DNA of 64,000 bases from Jannaschia formosa (GCF_003340555.1 NZ_QPLJ01000007.1:1-64000); one strand, 5' to 3'; shown: positions 43,301 to 53,363, counted from the stretch's first letter. The notes: generated from the sequence alone by a model not told the origin. Made by a program: numbers and translations.

Positions 43301-44457
43301 CCCTCCACCTCCACCTCGGGCGAGGCGGTGACCGGATCGCCCTCGCGGACATAGCCCTGGCCGACGGTGATCATCTGCGCCTCGGGCGGCAGGCCGGTGA
43401 CCCAGATGCCGTCGATCTCGGCGCGCACGATCTCGATCTCGTGGAAGGTGACGACGCCGTCCTCGACGGTCTTCACCCCGATGCGCCCCTCGGGGTCGAG
43501 CGAGACCAGCGAGGGCTGCACGAAATGGGCCAGCGTCTCCCCGGTCGGGATGCGGATCTCGGCCGAGATGCCCGCCGGGATCGCGCCGTCCGGGTTGTCG
43601 ACCGTGACCTCGACGAGGAAGGTGCGCGTCTCGGCGGCGGCGGCGGTGCCGACGAAGGCGACCTCGCCCTGCGCGGTCTCGCCGGTGATGAAGGCGACCT
43701 GCGCGGGCTGGCCATTCGAGATCCGGCCCAGCGACTGCTGCGGCACCTGAAGCGCGACCGTCAGCGGGTCGTTGTCGACGATCCGCCCCACTTCGGTCCC
43801 CGCCTGCACGAACTCCCCCTCGTCGAGCCCCAGCGTCTCGATCCGGCCGGCGAAGGGGGCGACGATGATCGCGTCGGCGACGGCTTCCTCGGCGGCGGTG
43901 ACTCCGGCCTCGGCGGCGGCGAGTTCGGCATTCGCCTCGCTCACCCGGTCGGCGGTGGCGACGCCGCGTTCCAGCAGTTGCGCGGCGTTCTCGGCTTCGC
44001 GCCGGGCGCGGGCCAGCTCCTCCCGGGCGCGGGCGAGGTCGGCCTCGGCGCGCACGGTAGAGAGACGGGCGAGCACCTCGCCCCCCTCCACGTCCTGGCC
44101 CTTCGAAACCAGCACCTCGGCCACATCGCCCGAGGCCTCGGCCCGGATCGCGGTGTCGCGGTCGGGCAGGGCCTGCCCCTCGGCCTGGAAGATCAGCGTG
44201 ACCGGCTCCGCCGCGGAGGGCCGGACGGCGACGGCGACGGGCTCCGCCTCCAGCGGGCGGGCGGTGGTAAGGGCCTCCTCCTCGGCGGGCAGGACGAAGC
44301 CGCTCGCCATCCAGGCGACGATCCCGACGGTCAGCGCGGCGGCGATCCAGAAGGACCGGCGCGCGCCGGGATCGTCCCTGAAGGTCAGGCGCTGCGGAGT
44401 TTCGGGGGCCGAAGTCTTGGCGGCCGGAGTCTCGGGGGCCGGGGTCTCGGAGGGCAT
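43297..44457 (-). CDS. RND efflux periplasmic adaptor (membrane fusion protein, HlyD family)
   Basis: The 386-residue protein has a short cytoplasmic N-terminus, one helix (SFWIAAALTVGIVAWMASGF, about residues 35-54) and the lipoyl/barrel-sandwich half motifs GDVAEVLVSKGQDVEGGEVL and APFAGRIETLGLDEGEFVQ. An alpha-helical hairpin (about residues 130-190) separates them. It links the RND pump to an outer-membrane channel. The frame is open upstream; the start at 44457 matches the family length. Confidence 0.92.
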   Translation of the reverse strand: MPSETPAPETPAAKTSAPETPQRLTFRDDPGARRSFWIAAALTVGIVAWMASGFVLPAEEEALTTARPLEAEPVAVAVRPSAAEPVTLIFQAEGQALPDRDTAIRAEASGDVAEVLVSKGQDVEGGEVLARLSTVRAEADLARAREELARARREAENAAQLLERGVATADRVSEANAELAAAEAGVTAAEEAVADAIIVAPFAGRIETLGLDEGEFVQAGTEVGRIVDNDPLTVALQVPQQSLGRISNGQPAQVAFITGETAQGEVAFVGTAAAAETRTFLVEVTVDNPDGAIPAGISAEIRIPTGETLAHFVQPSLVSLDPEGRIGVKTVEDGVVTFHEIEIVRAEIDGIWVTGLPPEAQMITVGQGYVREGDPVTASPEVEVEG

Positions 44458-44653
44458 CGATGGCTCTTTCGGCTTCGTCGCGCCGCGCGCGGGCGCTCCT
44501 GTCGCGGGGTGCCGGACCGAGGCCGATCCGTCAAGGCCGCTCGGCAAGTGCTGCGGCGCGGGCGAACCGTGCAAAAGCGCACCGGCCGAGGGGGGCCGGA
44601 TGGCCGCCCGTGCCGGAGAGGGCGTGGAAGGGCCTCGCACGCGTGCCGGCCCC

Positions 44654-45211
44654 TCAGCCCAGTTCCGCCGCCTCGATCATCGGGAAGAACGTCCCATCGG
44701 AGCGGACGCCGAACCAGCCGTCCTGCTCCTCGCCGATCTCGACCAGGCGGTAGAAGGACTTGCGGTCGATCAGCGCCTCCAGCCCGCGGCGGACCTCGAC
44801 ATAGGGAGACGGCTCGCCATCCTCGCCCAGCTCGACCCGGATCAGGTGCCCGGGGCCGGCCGTGACGAGGTCGCCGACATTGGTCGAGAAGGTGATGCGC
44901 CCCTCGGCGGCCTCGAAGTCGGTGGCGACGAAAGGCGCGTCCTCGACCTTCAGGCCCAGCTTCTCGACCGGCGTGACCAGGAAATGCCGGTCGCCCTCGC
45001 GCTTGAGGACCGAGGCAAACAGCTTCACCAGCCCCGGCCGCCCGATCGGGGTCCCCTCGTGGATCCAGGTTCCGTCGCGCTTGATGACGATGTCGATCTC
45101 GCCGCAATAGGGCGGGTCCCAGAGATGCACCGGCGGCGGGCCCTTGCCGCCGCTCCGGGCGGCGGCGAGCAGGGAAGCGGTCGATCCGGTGGCGGCTCTG
45201 TGCTCTGGCAT
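44654..45211 (-). CDS. DUF1285 family protein
   Basis: The 185-residue soluble protein carries DUF1285 blocks: HLWDPPYCGEIDIVIKRDGT, GLVKLFASVLKREGDRHFLV and TPVEKLGLKVEDAPFVA. The function is not known. GGAGG precedes the ATG at 45211 by seven or eight bases. It lies 196 bases upstream of the adaptor in the same direction and is divergent from the MoxR operon; in other alphaproteobacteria this pairing with moxR is common. Confidence 0.85.
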   Translation of the reverse strand: MPEHRAATGSTASLLAAARSGGKGPPPVHLWDPPYCGEIDIVIKRDGTWIHEGTPIGRPGLVKLFASVLKREGDRHFLVTPVEKLGLKVEDAPFVATDFEAAEGRITFSTNVGDLVTAGPGHLIRVELGEDGEPSPYVEVRRGLEALIDRKSFYRLVEIGEEQDGWFGVRSDGTFFPMIEAAELG

Positions 45212-45439
45212 GGCAGGCTCCTCCGTGGGATGGGCGATCCTCGGCCGGAACCTAACATGGACAGAGGCCGGGGCGAGGCCGGTCCGCGCGCGGCGCCGCG
45301 AAATCCGCTCAAAAAGCAGGCATCGGCCGCGAGGCGCCCGCCCGCTCACGTTCAGTTGTTCCGGCATGGCCCTTTGCACTGCGCCGCCGTCGCCATACCT
45401 ATGCGGGATAGCGGAAGCGGCATGAGGACGAGGGCGAGC

Positions 45440-46453
45440 ATGGATCAGCGGGACGCGGACGCGCTTCTGGACGAGATCGAGGCGCTGGGAACGAAGCTGG
45501 GCGAGGCGCGCGCCGCCATCGGCGCCCGGATCATCGGACAGGACCGCGTCGTCGAGCTGGCGCTCGCCGCGATGCTGTCGGGCGGCCATGCGCTGCTGAT
45601 GGGCCTGCCGGGCCTGGGCAAGACGCTGCTGGTCGAGACGCTGTCGACGGTGATGGGCCTCAGCGGCAACCGCATCCAGTTCACGCCCGACCTGATGCCG
45701 TCCGACATCCTGGGCTCCGAGGTGCTGGAGACGGCGCAGGACGGCGGCCGCTCCTTCCGCTACATCGAGGGCCCGATCTTCGCCCAGCTGCTGATGGCCG
45801 ACGAGATCAACCGCGCCTCGCCGCGCACCCAGTCCGCCCTTCTCCAGGCCATGCAGGAGCGCGAGGTCACCATCGCCGGCCAGACGCGCAAGCTGCCGCG
45901 GCCGTTCCACGTGCTCGCCACCCAGAACCCGATCGAGCAGGAAGGCACCTATCCCCTTCCCGAGGCGCAGCTCGACCGCTTCCTCGTGAAGATCGACGTC
46001 GCCTATCCCGACCGGGAGACCGAGCGCGGGATCATCCTCGCCACCACCGGCGCGACCCAGTCCGAGGCGCATCGCGTGTTCGACGCCGATGGGCTGATCG
46101 CCGCGCAGGCCGTGGTGCGGCGGATGCCGGTGGGCGACGCCGTGGTCGACGCCATCCTCGACCTCGTCCGCGCCTGCCGCCCGGGCGAGCCGGGCGCCCC
46201 CGATGCCGTCCGCGCCCATGTCGCCTGGGGTCCCGGCCCGCGCGCGGCGCAGGCGCTGATGCTGCTGGCGCGCGCGCAGGCCCTGCTTGAGGGACGGCTC
46301 GCGCCCGATATCGACGACGTGACCCGCCTCGCCGGGCCGGTCCTGTCGCACCGCATGGCCCTGTCCTTCGCCGCCCGTGCCGAGGGCGTGGTGCTCGACG
46401 ACGTCATCGCCGAGGTCGCGGGCCGCGTGACCCGCACCGCGCAGGCGGCCTGA
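45440..46453 (+). CDS. moxR: MoxR-family AAA+ ATPase
   Basis: The 337-residue protein has Walker A (MGLPGLGKT), Walker B (LLMADEINRASPR) and MoxR motifs TQNPIEQEGTYPLPEAQLDR and the C-terminal lid (MALSFAARAEGV). MoxR ATPases act as chaperones with VWA and DUF58 proteins. The start is 45440, with 45422 also possible. It opens a four-gene operon ending at 52109. Confidence 0.93.
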   Translation: MDQRDADALLDEIEALGTKLGEARAAIGARIIGQDRVVELALAAMLSGGHALLMGLPGLGKTLLVETLSTVMGLSGNRIQFTPDLMPSDILGSEVLETAQDGGRSFRYIEGPIFAQLLMADEINRASPRTQSALLQAMQEREVTIAGQTRKLPRPFHVLATQNPIEQEGTYPLPEAQLDRFLVKIDVAYPDRETERGIILATTGATQSEAHRVFDADGLIAAQAVVRRMPVGDAVVDAILDLVRACRPGEPGAPDAVRAHVAWGPGPRAAQALMLLARAQALLEGRLAPDIDDVTRLAGPVLSHRMALSFAARAEGVVLDDVIAEVAGRVTRTAQAA

Positions 46454-46509
46454 TCCTGGCTTCCGAGACGCTCCATACCCCTGCGTCCCTACGCGCACGA
46501 TCCGAGGCG

Positions 46510-47343
46510 GTGGCGGGCGGCTTGCCCGCCCTGCTTCTGGGCGCCGAGCGGCTGGCCGCGACCATCCTGCTGGGCGAGCATGGGCGCAAGCGCGCCGGTG
46601 CCGGTGACAGCTTCTGGCAGTATCGCGGGGCGCAGCCCGGCGACTCCCGCCGTGCCATCGACTGGCGGCAATCGGCGCGGGGCGACGACCATTTCGTGCG
46701 CGAGACCGAGTGGCAGGCCGCGCAGACGCTGATGCTCTGGGTCGACGACGCGGCCTCGATGCGCTTTGCGGCGGGCGACCGCCCGTCCAAGCTGCGCCGG
46801 GCGCAGACGTTGGCGCTGGCGCTGGCGGTGCTGGTCATCAAGGCCGGGGAGCGTGCGGGCCTCGCGCAACTGGCCGAGCCGCCCAAGGGCGGACGCGGTC
46901 AGATCATCCGCATCGCCGACGCGCTGATGGAAGGGGGCGAGGTCCCCGAATACGGCACCCCACGCCCGCAGGTCATGCCGATGGGCGCGCGCGCGGTCTT
47001 CCTGTCGGACTTCCTCGGCGATCCCGCGCCGCTGACCGAGGCGCTGACCTCCGCCGCCGACCGGGGCGTGACCGGTACACTGGTGCAGGTCCTCGACCCG
47101 GACGAGGAGGCGTTCCCCTATGACGGCCGCACCGTCTTCGAAAGCATGTCCGGCGCCGTCCGCTTCGAGACGCTGAAGGCCGACCGCCTGCGCGAGGACT
47201 ACCTGTCGCGGCTCGCCGCGCGCCGGGCGCAGTTGCGCGATCTCTGCGCACGCACCGGCTGGCGGTTCCAGCTGCACCATACCAACCAGTCGGCCGAGTC
47301 GGCGCTGCTGTCGCTCTATTCCGCGCTGGAGAAGCGGCGATGA
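46510..47343 (+). CDS. DUF58 family protein
   Basis: The 277-residue frame starts at GTG 46510. It contains the DUF58 core: GDSFWQYRGAQPGDSRRAID, WRQSARGDDHFVRETE and the VWA-like VDDAASMRF. The family's usual N-terminal LRARSEAV is visible in frame upstream of 46510 with no ATG, GTG or TTG. The true start may therefore be a rare codon near 46453-46456, overlapping the moxR stop. The next gene overlaps its stop. The role is assembly or maturation with MoxR. Confidence 0.85.
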   Translation: MAGGLPALLLGAERLAATILLGEHGRKRAGAGDSFWQYRGAQPGDSRRAIDWRQSARGDDHFVRETEWQAAQTLMLWVDDAASMRFAAGDRPSKLRRAQTLALALAVLVIKAGERAGLAQLAEPPKGGRGQIIRIADALMEGGEVPEYGTPRPQVMPMGARAVFLSDFLGDPAPLTEALTSAADRGVTGTLVQVLDPDEEAFPYDGRTVFESMSGAVRFETLKADRLREDYLSRLAARRAQLRDLCARTGWRFQLHHTNQSAESALLSLYSALEKRR

Positions 47344-50045
47344 TGGGCGCGCTGGCCTTCACGACGCCGCTGCTTCTGGTGGCGCTGATCGCGCTGCCGA
47401 TCCTGTGGTGGCTGCTGCGCGCCGTGCCGCCCGCGCCGATCCGGCGGCGTTTTCCCGGGATCGTGCTGCTGCTCGGCCTCAAGGACGACGAGAGCGAGAC
47501 GGCCACCACGCCCTGGTGGCTGCTGCTTCTTCGCCTGATCGCACTGGCCGCCGTGATCGTCGGGTTCGCCGGGCCGGTTCTGAACCCGCGCCAGGCGGGC
47601 ACGGGGACCGGGCCGCTGCTGATCGTGATGGACGCCTCCTGGGCCTCGGCCCGCGACTGGCCCGAGCGGATGGCGCGAGTCGAGGAGATGCTGCGCGACG
47701 CCGCCCGGCAGGGACGCGTCGCCGCCGTCCTGCCCCTGACCGACCCGCTGCCCGAGGAGATCCCCTATCAGGCCGCCAATGCCTGGATCGCGCGGCTGCC
47801 CGGCCTCGCCCCCCGCGCGTGGGAGCCGGATTACGAGGCCCTCGCCGCGCTCGACACCGAGGGGGCCGAGGTGGTCTGGTTCTCCGACGGGCTGGCGCGC
47901 GAAGGCCGCGATGCCGTCCCGGCCCGCGTGATCGAGGGAGAGCGTCCGATCCTTGGCCTGACCCCCGCCGAATATACCGACGGAGAGATCGTGCTGCGCG
48001 CCCTGCGCCTTGGCGACGACGGCGCGCGCAGCCATGACCTCTCCGTTATCGGCCCCGCCCCGACCGGCGCGCTGACGCAGCTTGCCACCGCGACCGTCGC
48101 CTTCGAGCCGGGCGCGACCGAGGCCGAGGTGGCGCTGACCCTGCCGCCCGATCTGCGCAACCGCGTGACCCGCTTCGAGATCGCGGGCGTCCGCTCCGCC
48201 GGCGCCGTCAGCCTTGCCGACGACAGCCTCGCGCGGCGGCAGGTGGCGCTGCTGACCGAGGCGGGGGACGAGGCGCAGGACCTGCTCAGCCCGCTCTACT
48301 ACCTGCGCCGCGCGCTCGAGACGAATACCGACCTGATCGAGGGTGACCTCGCGACGCTGCTGCCAGCCGATCCGGACGTGCTGGTCTTCGCCGACGTGGC
48401 GCGGCTGTCGCCCGCCGAGGCCGAGGCCGTCGTCGACTGGGTCGAGGAGGGAGGGCTGCTGCTGCGCTTCGCTGGACCCGAGCTCGCCGCCTCCGACCTC
48501 GCCCGCGCCGAGGAAGAGCCGCTGATGCCGGTGCGCCTGCGCTCCGGCGGGCGGACGGTGGGCGGGGCGCTGTCCTGGGGCGAACCCAAGACCCTGCGCC
48601 CCTTCGGCCCCGACTCGCCCTTCTACGGGCTCAGCGTCGCCGATGAGGTCAACGTGACCAGCCAGGTCATGGCCCAGCCCGACCCGACCCTCGCCGAACG
48701 GTCGATCGCGGCGCTGGCCGACGGCACGCCGCTGGTCACGCGTAAGCCGCTGGGGCAGGGGCAGGTCGTGCTGTTCCACGTCACCGCCAACGCGGAATGG
48801 TCGAGCCTGCCGCTCTCGGGCCTGTTCGTGCAGATGCTGGAGCGGCTGGCCGTCTCGACCCGCCCCTCGACCCCGTCGGCCGAGGATCTGGAGGGCACCA
48901 TCTGGGTGCCGCGCGCCGTGCTCGACGGCTTCGGAACCGTGCGCGACGCCGGGACCATGGCCGGCGTCCCCGGCGAGGAGCTGGCCGACCCCACCCCCTC
49001 CGCCGACCTGCCGCCGGGCCTCTACGAAGGCCCGACCTCCTCGCTTGCCGTCAACGTGCTCGGCCCGGAGGCGGAGCTTCAGCCCGCCGCCTGGCCCGCC
49101 GGGACCAGCGTCGAGACGCTGGCCCGCCAACCGGAGACGAATCTGATGCCCTGGCTTCTCGCCGCCGCGATGGCGCTCCTGACGATCGACATAATCGCGT
49201 CGCTCTGGCTGGGCGGACGGCTCAGGCGGGGCGCCACGGCGGCCGTTCTGGCCTTGGCCGCGTGGACTCTCGTGCCTGCGCCTTCGGCGATGGCACAGGA
49301 CGAGCCGGTGATCCCGAGCGAGGTCTCGCTGGCCTATGTGCTGACCGGCGACGCGCGGCTCGACGAGACCTCCGAGGCTGGCCTTCGCGGTTTGTCGGAG
49401 GTTCTGACCCGGCGCACCTCGGTCGAGCCGTCGCCGCCGACCGGCGTCGACCTCGAAACAGATGAGCTGGCCTTCTTCCCGTTGCTCTACTGGCCGGTGA
49501 CCGAGGACCAGCCGATCCCCTCCGCCGAGGCCTATGCGAGGCTCAACCGCTACCTGCGGGGCGGCGGCATGATCGTCTTCGACACGCGCGACGCGGACAT
49601 GGGCGGCTTCACCTCGTCGTCCCCGGCCTCGGCCCGGTTGCGCGACCTGGCCGCGCCGCTCGACATCCCGCCGCTGGAGCCGCTGCCCGCCGACCACGTG
49701 ATGACCCGCAGCTTCTACCTCCTGCAGGACTTTCCGGGCCGCTACGCCTCGCGCGAGGTCTGGGTCGAGGCCAGCCCCGACGTCGAACAGATCGAGGGCA
49801 TGCCCTTCCGCAACCTCAACGACGGCGTGACCCCGGTGGTCATCGGCGCCAACGACTGGGCCGCCGCCTGGGCCGTGGACGAACGCGGCCGCGCCCTGCT
49901 GCCCATCGGGCGCGGCTACGCGGGCGAGCAGCAGCGCGAGATCGCCTATCGCTGGGGCGTGAACCTCGTGATGCATGTGCTTTCGGGCAACTACAAATCC
50001 GACCAGGTCCACGTACCCGCCCTGCTCGACCGGCTGGGGAACTGA
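47340..50045 (+). CDS. Large membrane protein with BatA-like N-terminus and DUF4159 domain
   Basis: The 901-residue protein begins with a BatA-type pair of helices (PLLLVALIALPILWWLLRAV and TTPWWLLLLRLIALAAVIVG). A VWA-like region and a third membrane pair near residue 610 follow. The final 230 residues are DUF4159 (SLAYVLTGDARLDETSEAGL and FFPLLYWPVTEDQPIPS). It overlaps the DUF58 stop by four bases. Together with the next gene it forms the membrane part of the MoxR system. Its function is unknown beyond the family association. Confidence 0.85.
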   Translation: MMGALAFTTPLLLVALIALPILWWLLRAVPPAPIRRRFPGIVLLLGLKDDESETATTPWWLLLLRLIALAAVIVGFAGPVLNPRQAGTGTGPLLIVMDASWASARDWPERMARVEEMLRDAARQGRVAAVLPLTDPLPEEIPYQAANAWIARLPGLAPRAWEPDYEALAALDTEGAEVVWFSDGLAREGRDAVPARVIEGERPILGLTPAEYTDGEIVLRALRLGDDGARSHDLSVIGPAPTGALTQLATATVAFEPGATEAEVALTLPPDLRNRVTRFEIAGVRSAGAVSLADDSLARRQVALLTEAGDEAQDLLSPLYYLRRALETNTDLIEGDLATLLPADPDVLVFADVARLSPAEAEAVVDWVEEGGLLLRFAGPELAASDLARAEEEPLMPVRLRSGGRTVGGALSWGEPKTLRPFGPDSPFYGLSVADEVNVTSQVMAQPDPTLAERSIAALADGTPLVTRKPLGQGQVVLFHVTANAEWSSLPLSGLFVQMLERLAVSTRPSTPSAEDLEGTIWVPRAVLDGFGTVRDAGTMAGVPGEELADPTPSADLPPGLYEGPTSSLAVNVLGPEAELQPAAWPAGTSVETLARQPETNLMPWLLAAAMALLTIDIIASLWLGGRLRRGATAAVLALAAWTLVPAPSAMAQDEPVIPSEVSLAYVLTGDARLDETSEAGLRGLSEVLTRRTSVEPSPPTGVDLETDELAFFPLLYWPVTEDQPIPSAEAYARLNRYLRGGGMIVFDTRDADMGGFTSSSPASARLRDLAAPLDIPPLEPLPADHVMTRSFYLLQDFPGRYASREVWVEASPDVEQIEGMPFRNLNDGVTPVVIGANDWAAAWAVDERGRALLPIGRGYAGEQQREIAYRWGVNLVMHVLSGNYKSDQVHVPALLDRLGN

Positions 50046-50048
50046 GCC

Positions 50049-52109
50049 ATGGCGCGCGAGATCATCTTCGACCCGATGTTTCCCCTGTGGCTGATCGCGG
50101 GGCTCGGGGGCGTGGCGCTCCTGCTCTGCGTCTTCGCGGCGCTGCGCGGATTGCCGGGCTGGTGGCTGCGCGCCGCCTCGGTCGTGGCGCTGTCGCTGGC
50201 GTTGCTCAACCCCAGCCTCCAGACCGAGGAGCGGGAGCCGCTGTCGGACATCCTGCTGGTCGCGGTGGACGAATCCGCCAGCCAGACCCTCTCGGACCGG
50301 GCCGAGCAGACCGCCGAGGCGCTGGACGCGCTGCTGGCCGAGGCGGCGGATGCGGGGCTAGATACGCGCGTGACCCGCGTCGGAGACGGCGAGGGCGACG
50401 CGGGCACCGAGGTGATGACCGCGCTGAACGAGCTGCTGGCCGAGGTTCCGCGCGACCGGGTGGCCGGGGCGGTCATCCTCTCCGACGGCCAGGTCCATGA
50501 CGCGGAGCTCGCCCCCGACCTGCCCGCGCCGCTGCACCTGCTGCGCACCGGGCGCGAGGGGGACTGGGACCGCCGCCTGATCGTGTCGAACGCCCCCGCC
50601 TTCGCCATCCTCGACGAGGAGGTGCAGATCACGCTGCGCATCGAGGATCAGGGCGACGTGCCCGAGGACATGCCCGACGAGGCCGAGATCGTCATCTCGG
50701 TCGATGGCGGCCAGCCCCGCGCCTATGTCATCCCCACTGGTGAGGACCTGCAGCTGCCGCTGACCCTGCCGCATGGCGGGCTGAACGTGATCGAGTTCCG
50801 GGTGCCCGCGGCCGAGGGCGAGCTGACCGACCGCAACAACGCCGCCGTCGTCCAGATCAACGGCGTCCGCGACCGGCTTCGCGTGCTGCTCGTCTCCGGC
50901 GAGCCGCATCCGGGCCAGCGCACCTGGCGCAACCTGCTGAAGGCGGATTCCTCGGTCGATCTCGTCCACTTCACCATCCTTCGCCCCCCGGGCAAGCAGG
51001 ACGGCGTGCCGGTGACCGAGCTCAGCCTGATCGCCTTCCCCACGCGGGAGCTGTTCTTCGACAAGATCGACGAGTTCGACCTCATCATCTTCGACCGCTA
51101 CCAGCGGCGGGGCATCCTGCCCTCCATCTATCTCGAGAACGTGCGCTCCTATGTGGAGCGGGGGGGCGCGCTGCTGGTCGCCGCCGGCCCGGACTTCGCC
51201 ACGGCCGACAGCATCTACCGCTCGCCGCTCGCGCCGATCCTGCCGGGCGCGCCGACGGCCATCGTGCGGGAAGACGGCTATACCCCCACCGTGTCCGAGA
51301 TCGGCGAGAAGCATCCCGTCACGACCGGCCTGCCCGACGATTACGGCACCGACGGCGCGCCCTGGGGCCGCTGGTTCCGGCAGATCCAGCTGGCCGCGCT
51401 GCCCGAGGCGGAGGTCGTGATGACCGGGCTGGAGGAGGAGCCGCTGCTGCTGCTCGACCGGGTCAAGGCGGGGCGCGTGGCGCTGCTGGGCTCGGACCAT
51501 GTCTGGCTCTGGGACCGCGGCTATGAGGGCGGCGGGCCGCAGGCGGAACTGCTGCGCCGGCTCGCCCACTGGCTGATGGGCGAGCCGGAGCTGGAGGAAG
51601 AGGCACTGACCGCCTCGGCCGTGGGGCAGGAGGTGACGGTGACGCGCCGCACCCTGGGCGATGCCGCCGAGGAGGTGACGGTCACCGCGCCCGACGGCAG
51701 CGTGCAGGTCCTGCCGCTGGAGGAGGAAGCGCCGGGCCGTTTCACCGCGCGCTTCGTGGGCGAGATGCAGGGGCTCTATCGGCTGGAGGAAGGGGAGCGG
51801 ACCGCCGTCATCGGCCTCGGCCCCGCCGCCCCGCGGGAGTTCGTCGAGACCATCGCCACCTTCGGCCCGCTGGAGCAGGCCGTGGAGGCGGGGCGCGGCG
51901 GTCTCGTCGCGCTGGAGGACGGGATGCCCGACCTGCGCGCCGTCGGCGAGGGCCGGGCCGCCGCCGGGCGCGGCTGGATCGGCTGGACCCCGCGCGAGGC
52001 TTATCTGACGGCCGACGTGCGGGTGCAGTCGCTGGTTCCGGCCTGGCTGTTCCTGCTGCTGGCTGCGGGGCTCGCGACCTGGGCCTGGCTGCGCGAAGGA
52101 CGCGCCTGA
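50049..52109 (+). CDS. Membrane-anchored VWA/glutamine-amidotransferase-like protein of the MoxR operon
   Basis: The 686-residue protein has two N-terminal helices (FPLWLIAGLGGVALLLCVF and GWWLRAASVVALSLALLNP) and a C-terminal anchor (WLFLLLAAGLATWAWLREG). Between them lie VWA-like (DILLVAVDESASQTLSDRAE) and class-I amidotransferase-like (VLLVSGEPHPGQRTWRNLL) segments. It starts three bases after the preceding stop. It probably sits in the membrane with its domains in the periplasm. Confidence 0.82.
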   Translation: MAREIIFDPMFPLWLIAGLGGVALLLCVFAALRGLPGWWLRAASVVALSLALLNPSLQTEEREPLSDILLVAVDESASQTLSDRAEQTAEALDALLAEAADAGLDTRVTRVGDGEGDAGTEVMTALNELLAEVPRDRVAGAVILSDGQVHDAELAPDLPAPLHLLRTGREGDWDRRLIVSNAPAFAILDEEVQITLRIEDQGDVPEDMPDEAEIVISVDGGQPRAYVIPTGEDLQLPLTLPHGGLNVIEFRVPAAEGELTDRNNAAVVQINGVRDRLRVLLVSGEPHPGQRTWRNLLKADSSVDLVHFTILRPPGKQDGVPVTELSLIAFPTRELFFDKIDEFDLIIFDRYQRRGILPSIYLENVRSYVERGGALLVAAGPDFATADSIYRSPLAPILPGAPTAIVREDGYTPTVSEIGEKHPVTTGLPDDYGTDGAPWGRWFRQIQLAALPEAEVVMTGLEEEPLLLLDRVKAGRVALLGSDHVWLWDRGYEGGGPQAELLRRLAHWLMGEPELEEEALTASAVGQEVTVTRRTLGDAAEEVTVTAPDGSVQVLPLEEEAPGRFTARFVGEMQGLYRLEEGERTAVIGLGPAAPREFVETIATFGPLEQAVEAGRGGLVALEDGMPDLRAVGEGRAAAGRGWIGWTPREAYLTADVRVQSLVPAWLFLLLAAGLATWAWLREGRA

Positions 52110-52122
52110 CGTCGGAGCGGGC

Positions 52123-52166
52123 GCGCCGCGGGTGACCCGCGGCGCATCGCCGGTTCACCGGCGATG
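52123..52166. terminator. Double palindrome after the MoxR operon
   Basis: GCGCCGCGGGT/ACCCGCGGCGC (52123-52145) is followed at once by CATCGCCGGT/ACCGGCGATG (52145-52166). These are the same two palindrome types, in opposite order, as at 19986-20029. No T-tract follows. Confidence 0.6.
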
Positions 52167-52304
52167 CCGCAGGGGACAGCGGTCGCGCAGCAAATCCGAC
52201 CGCGCGGACGGTCAATTCCTTTTGCAAAGCGCCCCCGGTTGTGCTTCGCTCCGCGCCGGAGGAGGGGCGCAAGACCCCGTCCGTCATTCAGGGAGGATGA
52301 CCAC

Positions 52305-53339
52305 ATGACGACCCGCAGAACGTTCGCCGCCCTCATGGGCGCCGCGGCCCTGGCCGCGACCGCGCTTCCCGCAGCCGCGCAGGAGGTGACGCTGAAGATG
52401 CACCAGTTCCTGCCCGCCCAGGCCAACGTCCCGAAGCTGGTGCTCGACGTCTGGGCCGACAATGTCGAGGCATCCTCGGGCGGCCGCATCGAGGTGGAGC
52501 GCTATCCGGCCATGCAGCTGGGCGGCACGCCCCCGCAGCTGATCGACCAGGCCATCGACGGCGTGGCCGACGTCGTCTGGACCGTCGTCGGCTACACCCC
52601 CGGCCGCTTCCCCTCGACCGAGGTGTTCGAGCTGCCCTTCCTCGTCACCGACGCCCGGGCCGGGTCTGCCGCCTACTGGCAGATGTTCGAGGAGCACATG
52701 CAGGACGAGTTCTCGGAGGTGAAGATCCTCGGCACCTGGATCCACGGTCCCGGCATGATCCATTCCGACGTCCCGGTCGAGACGCCGGAGGACATGCAGG
52801 GCCTGAAGATCCGTGGCGCCACGCGGCAGGTCAATGCGCTGCTCCAGACGCTGGGCGCCGAGCCGGTCGGCATGCCGGTCCCGGCCATTCCCGAGGCGCT
52901 GTCGAAGGGTGTGATCGACGGCACCACGATCCCGTGGGAGGTGACGCCGTCCCTGAAGCTGACCGAGCTGGTCCAGAACCACACCGAGTTCGAGGGCGCG
53001 CATCTCTACAACGTGACCTTCGTGCTGGCGATGAACAAGGATCGCTACGAGAGCCTGCCCGACGACCTGAAGGCGGCCATCGACGAGAATTCCGGGCTCG
53101 AGTTCTCGGTCTTCGCGGGCGGCACGCAGTCGGACGCGGACGGCCCCTCGCGCGAGGCGGCGCTGGACGCGGGCAACAACATCATCACGGTCACCGAGGA
53201 AGAGGCGCAGGCCTGGCGCGAGGCCGCGCAGCCGGTCTACGACACCTGGCTGGCCGAGATGGAGGCGCGCGGCATCGACGGGCAGGCCCTGATCGACCAG
53301 GCCAAGCGCCTCATGGAGGAGTACGAGGGCGAAAGCTGA
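52305..53339 (+). CDS. TRAP transporter substrate-binding protein (DctP family)
   Basis: The 344-residue protein has a Sec signal (MTTRRTFAALMGAAALAATA) and DctP-type segments: LKMHQFLPAQANVPKLVLDV, GRIEVERYPAMQLGG and LKIRGATRQVNALLQTLGAE. GGGAGG (52291-52296) precedes ATG 52305. It is the first gene of the second TRAP system and is followed by a hairpin. The nearby serine/threonine dehydratase suggests a hydroxy-amino-acid or related acid as substrate, but this is a guess. Confidence 0.92.
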   Translation: MTTRRTFAALMGAAALAATALPAAAQEVTLKMHQFLPAQANVPKLVLDVWADNVEASSGGRIEVERYPAMQLGGTPPQLIDQAIDGVADVVWTVVGYTPGRFPSTEVFELPFLVTDARAGSAAYWQMFEEHMQDEFSEVKILGTWIHGPGMIHSDVPVETPEDMQGLKIRGATRQVNALLQTLGAEPVGMPVPAIPEALSKGVIDGTTIPWEVTPSLKLTELVQNHTEFEGAHLYNVTFVLAMNKDRYESLPDDLKAAIDENSGLEFSVFAGGTQSDADGPSREAALDAGNNIITVTEEEAQAWREAAQPVYDTWLAEMEARGIDGQALIDQAKRLMEEYEGES

Positions 53340-53363
53340 TCCGCGCCCTCGGATGAAACTCGA

